NCBI GenBank assembly: GCA_038528235.1 | Contig: JBCBEX010000008.1 | Coordinates: 1 to 64,000, forward strand | Length of the DNA: 64,000 nucleotides | Reading direction: 5' to 3' | Origin: JBCBEX01 sp038528235 | GTDB taxonomy: Bacteria > Bacteroidota > Rhodothermia > Rhodothermales > Rubricoccaceae | In this document: positions 59,001 to 64,000 of the stretch, piece after piece | Layout: each line of letters begins with the position of its first letter | How positions within the stretch are numbered: the first letter of the stretch is position 1 | Made by a program: the position numbers and the translations under genes | Notes under the pieces: model-generated | What the model was told of the DNA's origin: nothing | Database searches by the model: none | Seen by the model: only the letters and a program-made list of their open reading frames with translations

Positions 59001-59620
59001 GTCATGCCGAGCACGCCGTTCATGGGCGTCCGGATCTCGTGGCTCATCGTAGCCAGGAACTCGGACTTGGCCTTGACGGCTACTTCCGCCTCGGCAATCG
59101 TTGACAGGAGTTCCTCTTCGAGGATGCGCCGCGACTGCACCGCGATACCGCCGATGATGGGAACCGTGACCATGGCCGAGGTCAGCAGGACCGGGCTGAG
59201 CGACGTGTTGGGCAGGAAAAAGCCCATGGCCGTAGCCACGCCCCCGACGACGACGCTGTAGCCCAGCATCCACCGCAGGTCGTGCAGCGAGATGGCGGTC
59301 AACACCGCCACGAGCACGAGCCCGACTGCCTGGGCGTAGGCCAGTTGGGAGGTGTAGGCGAAGAAGAGATGCAGGACCGAGTGAAGCGTGAGCACCGAGT
59401 AGGTGATCGGCCCCGCAAACCGCCAGAGGAACGGCGCGACGTAGAGCGTGCCTGCGGCCAGCAGCGAGGCTACGGCGAGGCCGATGCGCACGCCCAGAGG
59501 GTCCGGGACGGCGGGGGTTACACTCTGGCTAAAGATGCCAATGCCGAGGCACAACGCAGCCAGAGCGAGCAGGAGAAGCTCGTAGAGGCGGATGGTGCGA
59601 GCTTCGGAGTCGTGCTGCAT
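56033..59620 (-). CDS. Hybrid sensor histidine kinase with two receivers, Pro-rich linker and Hpt
   Basis: 1195 residues from ATG 59620 (product begins MQHDSEARTIRLYE). Five or six membrane helices (about 10-165) form the sensor. HisKA has LATMSHEIRTPMNG with His near 194, then HATPase (about 300-420; GNAIKFTEHG, DTGIGIPADRI, GTGLGLAISKRL). A first receiver (about 432-550) is degenerate (RILVMEDGTT). The second (about 600-720) is intact, with LMDVQMP (Asp near 650). A very long Pro/Ala/Ser/Asp-rich linker (about 740-1070) precedes a C-terminal Hpt domain (THKLKSSTAT, His near 1134). It can run a complete phosphorelay; the output regulator is elsewhere. Confidence 0.93.
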   Translation of the reverse strand: MQHDSEARTIRLYELLLLALAALCLGIGIFSQSVTPAVPDPLGVRIGLAVASLLAAGTLYVAPFLWRFAGPITYSVLTLHSVLHLFFAYTSQLAYAQAVGLVLVAVLTAISLHDLRWMLGYSVVVGGVATAMGFFLPNTSLSPVLLTSAMVTVPIIGGIAVQSRRILEEELLSTIAEAEVAVKAKSEFLATMSHEIRTPMNGVLGMTTLLSDTELTDTQRDYVETIRISGDTLLTIINDILDFSKIEADRIDLEEAPFDLRAMIEEALDLLASKAYEKPLDLVYHIEEDVPQALIGDVTRLRQVIVNLIGNAIKFTEHGAILLTVSKRRTVGGDHELMFAVRDTGIGIPADRIDRLFSSFSQVDSSHTRKYGGTGLGLAISKRLAELMGGTMWVESEVGQGSTFSFTILVRASASVTRSALKGKQAPVAEKRILVMEDGTTSRTALVKQLRAWGLVVTAPPRGLDALRLLREGGRFDAALIDMQLGDMDSLTLARGLQDAYTTTGGEANTALPLIGLTTPGALVQTNGLFAAVLSKPLKQSTLYEALLRIFGAEPAGLADLPTVNEEGIWIQRNQETPTPEAVQLALRGAADETPLLPPLRILLAEDNAVNQKVALRILERLGYDADLAENGQEVLDALDRLAYDLVLMDVQMPVLDGIRATQQVRATLPPERQPRIVAMTANAMEGDRELCLSAGMDDYIAKPIRREALVEALMRCEPISALKLDAAPLGTSAAIPIQRSTELELPAFARNAPPPSDEVNRTVTDGLSLSAAPLPDLPEVGRKPSALPQSFSLSDPSPMATEMPEGFSAPPADPLQDPSTKRNPFRRPTAAPVIAAPPPAEPEDSADVSSPASVDGSGPQHPDTAPPEQADGVSVSGTPAPDSRYRAEIVPGDLAMDEAASGQPDVDTAALFPLPPTPSLTDADIPGSAFDSPAPPPAPSAPSSPFELQPPVPPTPPPPPTSDPFAFPSFEIPSFSQPSAPDPTSRAPQAFDAPPPVADEAARKDLYREDVDEPILPPSSEVNALLDDPGFTFPSFDTVEPQPLPEPTLDFSAFETAPSFPEPEAPPPRPPSDAHVLPSPQRVLQHLREISGVDDPDFAREVLEGYLRSDLSLIGSVVEGVRTRSYSEVRAATHKLKSSTATLGAPALAGRCADLERESRQERFEADAATRVAALQDHAFAFRGIIQDALRLLG

Positions 59621-59828
59621 AGGGACCGGGAAGGCGAGGTCGAGTAGGTAGGAACTACCCAGCAATGGTGGCGAGGAGGGGGGTACCGCACCCTAGGGAG
59701 GAGTCCATGTCCAGGTTCAAAAGATGTGCCTGGCGAGAGAGCGGCGACGCAAGCAACGAGAGCGCCAGCGTATCCTCGGGTCCCTCCGCATCGTATGCGC
59801 TGGCCGGTCCCTGCAGCCCCCGTGTACC

Positions 59829-60629
59829 ATGTCGCCCTCAAACTCCTCAGCGCCCTCGACTCCAGGTCTGCCAGCTACGCCCACGGCGGTGGCGCACACC
59901 TATGCGTCGCTAACCCGCACGGCGACCTACAGCTTCCTCGTGGCGCTGCCGCTCCTGCTGCTCTACGAACTCGGGGCGCTGCTCGTCAACGCGGACCGGG
60001 CCTTCGCCATCCGTGTGGGGGCCGACGTGTGGATCAAGCAGTTTCTCGCGAGCCTTGGCGCGACCGGGCACCTCGCGCTCGGGGGCGTCGTGCTCGCCAT
60101 CGGGATAGCCGTGTTCATCTGGGAGCGGAAGAAGCGGCTGCCGCTGCGCCCGCGCTACTTCGCAGGGATGCTCCTCGAAAGCACCGTCTGGGGCGTGCTG
60201 CTCGCCTACCTCATCAGCGGGACTGTCGGCGTGCTCTTCAACGGAGCCCTGACGAGCGTTCCCGTGCTGGGCGCTGTGCAGGCTGCCGCGCCAGGCAAGG
60301 GGACGATGCTCGTGCTCTCACTCGGGGCTGGGCTCTACGAGGAGTTGGTGTTCCGCGTGCTGCTGGTAGGGGGGCTGTACCTGCTTGCGCGACGTGCCTT
60401 CGGTATGGAGCGCGTGGCTGCCTACGTCGGCGCGGCCCTCATCGGGGCGCTGCTCTTCAGCGCTGTGCACTACACCGGGCCCTACGCCGACCCGCTCGAA
60501 TTGCCGTCGTTCACCTTCCGTTTTCTCTTCGGGCTCGCGCTCAACGCTCTTTTCCTCGTGCGTGGCTTCGGCATTGCCGCCTGGACGCACGCGCTCTATG
60601 ACGTGATGGTCGTAGGCTTCTGGAGTTGA
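59829..60629 (+). CDS. CPBP-family intramembrane metalloprotease
   Basis: 266 residues from ATG 59829 (product begins MSPSNSSAPST); upstream in-frame codons lack membrane-protein character. Seven or eight membrane helices. The Rce1/CPBP motifs are present: Glu171-Glu172-x-x-x-Arg176 (EELVFR), FSAVHYTGP and HALYDVMVV, supplying Glu and His ligands. Prokaryotic CPBP proteases act on membrane or small signal proteins; no bacteriocin genes are near. It is transcribed toward the cyclic-nucleotide-binding gene, 126 bp downstream. Confidence 0.92.
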   Translation: MSPSNSSAPSTPGLPATPTAVAHTYASLTRTATYSFLVALPLLLLYELGALLVNADRAFAIRVGADVWIKQFLASLGATGHLALGGVVLAIGIAVFIWERKKRLPLRPRYFAGMLLESTVWGVLLAYLISGTVGVLFNGALTSVPVLGAVQAAAPGKGTMLVLSLGAGLYEELVFRVLLVGGLYLLARRAFGMERVAAYVGAALIGALLFSAVHYTGPYADPLELPSFTFRFLFGLALNALFLVRGFGIAAWTHALYDVMVVGFWS

Positions 60630-60755
60630 GCTGCCAAGCGATCGGTGCCGTCGAGATGTCGAGCCTTGCGCTACACACCCGGATCCTAACATGCGCCCAC
60701 CTCCTGGGGTGCCTACCTTCCGTACGGTCTTCGTCTCCACACACTCGATCGCCGC

Positions 60756-61376
60756 GTGCCCACGCTCCTCGAACGACTCCCTCCGGTTTTGGCCACGCCG
60801 CTCCGTCGGGTCTTTCGCCAGCAGATTGATCCGCGCCTGGATGCTGCGGTGGACCTTCTAGGCGCGAGTGCGCTCTTTTCCTGCCTCCGCCGTCCTGACC
60901 TCTACGACCTCGCCCGCCACGTTCACAAGCGCGACTACGACCGCGGCGAGGCGATCTACTATGAGCGCGATCCTGGTCTCGGGCTCTACCTCGTCGTGCA
61001 CGGCGCCGTGGTCCTGCGCACGGGCGGTTCGGGAATGGGCGACGACCCCGACGCTGATGTCGTGCACCGCGTAGGTCCAGGCGGCACCTTCGGCGAGCGC
61101 GCGCTGCTGGGCGAGCACCGGCGCGCCACACGAGCGGAGGCCGTCGCCGACACGCGACTCCTGGGGTTCTTCCGCCCCGACTTTAAGACCCTCATCAAAC
61201 GTCACCCGCGTCTGGGTACGCAGGTCGCGATCGCGGTGGGGCAGTACATCGCGGCGCGCGAGGCCTTGCTTCGCGACGCACTCGCTGCCGCCGATTCGCC
61301 CGCGTCCGTCCACCGGCTCGTCTATGGCCTCCGCGTCCCGGAAGGCACGTGCGACCCGATGCCGTTCTTTCGGTGA
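60756..61376 (+). CDS. Cyclic-nucleotide-binding domain protein
   Basis: 206 residues from GTG 60756. A helical N-terminus is followed by a cNMP-binding beta roll at about 60-160: YDRGEAIYYERDPGLGLYLVVHGAVVLR and the phosphate-binding cassette GGTFGERALLGEHRRATRAEAV (Gly-Glu-x-Ala then Arg-Ala-Thr), which is close to the Crp consensus. No HTH follows; the last 40 residues are helical. It is therefore an effector-binding protein without its own DNA-binding domain, possibly a cAMP sensor acting on a partner. The acidic insertion GDDPDAD interrupts the roll. Confidence 0.88.
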   Translation: MPTLLERLPPVLATPLRRVFRQQIDPRLDAAVDLLGASALFSCLRRPDLYDLARHVHKRDYDRGEAIYYERDPGLGLYLVVHGAVVLRTGGSGMGDDPDADVVHRVGPGGTFGERALLGEHRRATRAEAVADTRLLGFFRPDFKTLIKRHPRLGTQVAIAVGQYIAAREALLRDALAAADSPASVHRLVYGLRVPEGTCDPMPFFR

Positions 61377-61517
61377 GGGCGAAGCCGCGCTGCTCTCAAG
61401 CAGTGTTGTTGTCAAGCTGTCAAGTTGTGGTGCGGTGGGTTTTGCGTGGAGGACGAACAGGGCGGCACTGGGCCAGTTTCACCTTGCTAGACACGCTCTA
61501 CCGTTTCCCCACCGTTA

Positions 61518-62963
61518 ATGTCCGCAGACACCCGCCCGCCGAAGATTAAACGCGGCGCCTCCGTCGAACTCACCCTGGAGAAGTTTGCTGACCGGGGTAA
61601 ATCTCTCGCGCGCGTAGACGGCTACGTCGTCTTCGTCCCCGGCGGCGTCCCGGGCGACCGCGTCCGGGTCGGCATCCGCAAACGCAAACGGAGCTACGCC
61701 GAGGGCGTGATTGAGGAAGTCCTCACGCCCAGCGACCTCCGCACGAAGCCGCGCTGCGAGTACTTCGGGACGTGTGGCGGATGCAAGTGGCAGCACGTGC
61801 AGTACGCCGCCCAACTCGACGCCAAGCGTCAAAGCGTCGCGGAGGCGTTTGCGCACGCGGGCGGCTTCGAGGCCGACATCAACGTGCTTCCTACCATCGG
61901 GATGGAGACGGAGGACGGGGCCGCGCCGTTTTATTACCGCAACAAGATGGAGTTCAGCTTCTCGGCGCGGCGCTGGCTCACGGATTGGGAGATTGCCACG
62001 GGCGAGGAGTTCGACACCAGCTTCGCACTCGGCCTCCACGCGCCAGGCCGCTTCGACGCGGTGCTCGACCTCGACGCGTGCTACCTCCAGTCGGAGTGGA
62101 GCGCGCGCCTCGTCAACGCCACGCGCGCCTTCGCGAAGGAGCACGGGTGGAAGCCGTGGGCGATCCGCGACCACAAAGGCTTCCTGCGCCACCTCGTCGT
62201 CCGCACGCCCGCCAACACCGACGAGAAGATGATCGTGCTCACAACGAACGGCCACGACGCCGAGCGGATGGAGGCCTACGCCGCGATGCTGCGCGCCGAC
62301 TTCCCCGAGGCGACCACGTTCGTCAACGCCGTCAATACCGGCAAGGCGCAGGTTGCGTTTGGCGAGGCCTACCATACCATCTTCGGTCCGGGCGTCGTAC
62401 ACGACACCATCGGAGGCTACCGCTTCGAGATCGCACCGAACGCCTTCTTCCAGACAAACACGAAGCAAGCCGAACGCCTCTACGCCGTCGCCGCCGCCTT
62501 CGCCGACCTCACGCCCAACGATCTCGTCTACGACCTCTACTCCGGCGCAGGCACGATCTCGATCTACCTCGCCGAGCGCGTCAAGCACGTCGTGGGCGTC
62601 GAGCTGATTGAGGAGGCCGTGGCGAACGCGAAGGCCAATGCCGAGGCCAACGGTGTCGAGAACGTGACCTTCGCCCAGGGCGACATGCGCGACCTCTTCG
62701 CCCACGACTTCATCGACGCCCACGGGCGGCCGGACGTGCTGATCGTGGACCCGCCGCGCGCGGGGCTGCATCCGCGCGTGGTCGAGCAGATCGGCAAGCT
62801 GAAGCCCGAGCGGTTCGTCTACGTCTCGTGCAACCCGCAGAGCCAGGCCCGCGATCTCGCGCTCCTGAAAGACATCTACCACGTCGAGCAGGTGCAGCCC
62901 GTCGATCTCTTCCCGCACACGCACCACGTCGAGGCCGTCGCCAAGCTGCGGCTGCGAGGATGA
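61518..62963 (+). CDS. rlmD: 23S rRNA (uracil-C5)-methyltransferase, RlmD/TrmA family
   Basis: 481 residues. N-terminal TRAM domain (about 10-70; LTLEKFADRGKSLARVDGYV). A 4Fe-4S site CEYFGTCGGCKW provides three Cys. The SAM-dependent domain has DLYSGAGTISIYLAE, VVGVELIEEAV, DPPRAGLHPRV and the catalytic Cys in YVSCNPQSQARD. It methylates uracil at C5 in rRNA (U1939-type) in the cytoplasm; RlmCD-type double specificity cannot be excluded. It ends 4 bp before the next gene, so the two are probably co-transcribed. Confidence 0.93.
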   Translation: MSADTRPPKIKRGASVELTLEKFADRGKSLARVDGYVVFVPGGVPGDRVRVGIRKRKRSYAEGVIEEVLTPSDLRTKPRCEYFGTCGGCKWQHVQYAAQLDAKRQSVAEAFAHAGGFEADINVLPTIGMETEDGAAPFYYRNKMEFSFSARRWLTDWEIATGEEFDTSFALGLHAPGRFDAVLDLDACYLQSEWSARLVNATRAFAKEHGWKPWAIRDHKGFLRHLVVRTPANTDEKMIVLTTNGHDAERMEAYAAMLRADFPEATTFVNAVNTGKAQVAFGEAYHTIFGPGVVHDTIGGYRFEIAPNAFFQTNTKQAERLYAVAAAFADLTPNDLVYDLYSGAGTISIYLAERVKHVVGVELIEEAVANAKANAEANGVENVTFAQGDMRDLFAHDFIDAHGRPDVLIVDPPRAGLHPRVVEQIGKLKPERFVYVSCNPQSQARDLALLKDIYHVEQVQPVDLFPHTHHVEAVAKLRLRG

Positions 62964-62967
62964 GTCA

Positions 62968-63927
62968 ATGGACACGCTGCGTGTTGATCTGGGCATGGCG
63001 CCTGAAGAGCGGTGGCACCTGAGCCCTCACCAACGTGAGCAGGCGCGAGCGCTGTTGACGCTCTACACGCGAGAACTCGGCGGAGTGGATGCCTTCGAGG
63101 GGCTACTGGACGAGTATCTCACGCTTTGTGTACCCGGAGACTACTGCCGGGAGATTCAGTCGATAGCGACACTGCTGGAGGTGTCGGTCGGTGAAGCAGC
63201 GCTTGGGTCGCTGTACTACGATGCCGTCAAGACCGTACTTGGCTGTACCGCGTTCGCGGTAGACACCGACTCCGGTCCGCTTCATGCGCGCAACCTCGAT
63301 TGGTGGACCGAAGCCAACCTGCTTTCGACAGCTTCGTTGGTGACGGACTTCATGGATAGAGAGGGCGAGACGCGATTTCAGACGTTGGGGTGGCCGGGCT
63401 TCATCGGCGTGCTCTCGGGCATGGCCCCTGGACGCTTCGCAATTACACTCAACGCAGTTCTCAGTGACGAGCCCGCTCAGTTCGCCCCGTCCATCGCGCT
63501 GCTGATTCGACAAGTACTGGAAACAGAGCCGACCTACGATGCGGCGGTGGAGCGGCTCGCCTCGTCGCCCATTGCCTCTGATTGTCTGTTGCTCGTCACG
63601 GGATGCACATCTGGTGAGATGGTTGTTGTTGAGCGGACCCCGACTAAATCTGCACAGCGTGGTCCTTCGAACGGAGTCCTGGTTGTGACCAACGGATATC
63701 TCTGCATCGACGCAGACACCACCGAGGTTCACTCGGAGCTAATCGCCACGTCATGCGGACGCTACGACCGGGCGATAGACCTCGTACGTAACAACTCGCC
63801 TGGCACGGCGGCCTCGTGTTTCGCCGTACTCGCAGATCCGAACGTGCGCATGTCGATCACCGTCCAGCAAATGGTGATGCAGGCAAGTACCGGACGGCTA
63901 GACGTGCGACTGCCATCAGGCGTATAG
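62968..63927 (+). CDS. Acid ceramidase/NAAA-like Ntn amidohydrolase
   Basis: 319 residues. The key block is LGCTAFAVDTDSGPLHARNLDWW (shown in parts: LGCTAFAV with the candidate nucleophile Cys92, then GPLHARNLDWW), the signature of acid-ceramidase and N-acylethanolamine amidase-type N-terminal nucleophile hydrolases. The Arg-Asn-Leu-Asp and later TNGYLCID, ATSCGRYDRA support it. In the family the Cys becomes N-terminal by self-cleavage; here the first 91 residues would be the alpha part. It probably cleaves lipid amides. No signal peptide is seen, unusual for lysosomal relatives but common in bacterial ones. Confidence 0.83.
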   Translation: MDTLRVDLGMAPEERWHLSPHQREQARALLTLYTRELGGVDAFEGLLDEYLTLCVPGDYCREIQSIATLLEVSVGEAALGSLYYDAVKTVLGCTAFAVDTDSGPLHARNLDWWTEANLLSTASLVTDFMDREGETRFQTLGWPGFIGVLSGMAPGRFAITLNAVLSDEPAQFAPSIALLIRQVLETEPTYDAAVERLASSPIASDCLLLVTGCTSGEMVVVERTPTKSAQRGPSNGVLVVTNGYLCIDADTTEVHSELIATSCGRYDRAIDLVRNNSPGTAASCFAVLADPNVRMSITVQQMVMQASTGRLDVRLPSGV

Positions 63928-64000
63928 CTCGTGTTCGTCAACGCTATGCCGTTCGGCAGACGGGGCGCGTCTAGACGCTAGTCCGCTCTGGCGCGCGTCT

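Noticed and set aside
61515..62996. 493-codon minus-strand frame opposite rlmD
   Set aside because: Mirror of a well-supported methyltransferase gene.
1..64000. CRISPR arrays, tRNA and rRNA genes
   Set aside because: No regularly spaced direct repeats or cloverleaf-like sequences were noticed by eye; a covariance search was not possible.
63928..64000. Tail of the window
   Set aside because: 73 bases after the last gene hold no recognisable feature.

Overview
The window is a GC-rich chromosomal stretch from a free-living, probably marine member of the Rhodothermota (Rhodothermales, Bacteroidota-related). The main clues are type IX secretion C-terminal sorting domains on two large secreted proteins, promoters of the Bacteroidota form (TTG/TTTG, then 19-20 nt, then TAnnTTTG-like), very few Shine-Dalgarno sequences, a fused E2-E1 2-oxoglutarate dehydrogenase, a Mg-type HemB, and large hybrid two-component sensors. 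No rRNA, tRNA, CRISPR array or prophage was recognised. A 98-base run of N lies inside one gene.

Layout. 1-3750 (minus): a BON-domain protein, an exonuclease/UvrC-like fusion and a secreted alkaline phosphatase. 3895-8364 (plus): a compact operon of four genes: a J-domain-like/pseudokinase protein, a vWA protein, a divergent PurA (adenylosuccinate synthetase) paralogue and an NrtR-type Nudix regulator. A palindrome sits on its predicted promoter. 8530-14175 (plus): the 2-oxoglutarate dehydrogenase fusion and small metabolic or redox genes. 14360-18974 (minus): an HhH-GPD protein, HemB and a serine/threonine kinase with TPRs. 19149-31717 (plus): a PfkB sugar kinase, a LacI regulator and a secreted/outer-membrane beta-glucan locus (T9SS beta-sandwich protein, two beta-barrels, two glycan-binding-like lipoproteins, a TIM-barrel glycosidase and a GH16 endoglucanase), closed by a terminator. 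31832-38250: hibernation factor, topoisomerase I, an IS1595-type insertion and an accessory patch of small unrecognised genes. 38437-43428: HEAT-cyclophilin lipoprotein, cupredoxin, MoxR ATPase and HprK. 43625-51526 (minus): a 1228-residue T9SS protein and a 1351-residue hybrid two-component regulator. 52074-63927: M23 peptidase, DUF2795-like protein, Omp85 protein, multidomain histidine kinase, CPBP protease, cyclic-nucleotide-binding protein, RlmD-type methyltransferase and an acid-ceramidase-like hydrolase.

How the genes may work together. The LacI regulator probably controls the beta-1,3-glucan locus through tandem operator-like sites embedded in the promoter of the first structural gene. 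That locus would cut glucan at the surface with GH16 and trim it with the second glycosidase. It has no SusC/SusD pair. The most unusual unit is the 3970-8364 operon. A PurA-like enzyme keeps its catalytic Asp and His but has lost the recognisable aspartate-binding loop. It is packaged with a J-like pseudokinase, a MIDAS vWA protein and a regulator of a family that senses ADP-ribose. This suggests an NAD/ADP-ribose-responsive system making a nucleotide-derived product, which I cannot match to a named pathway.

Intergenic DNA carries several repeat types: three terminal-inverted-repeat elements, spacers built of degenerate heptamer-like words, and a perfect 20-bp palindrome between convergent genes. 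All functional calls are from reading the sequence; no database search was run.
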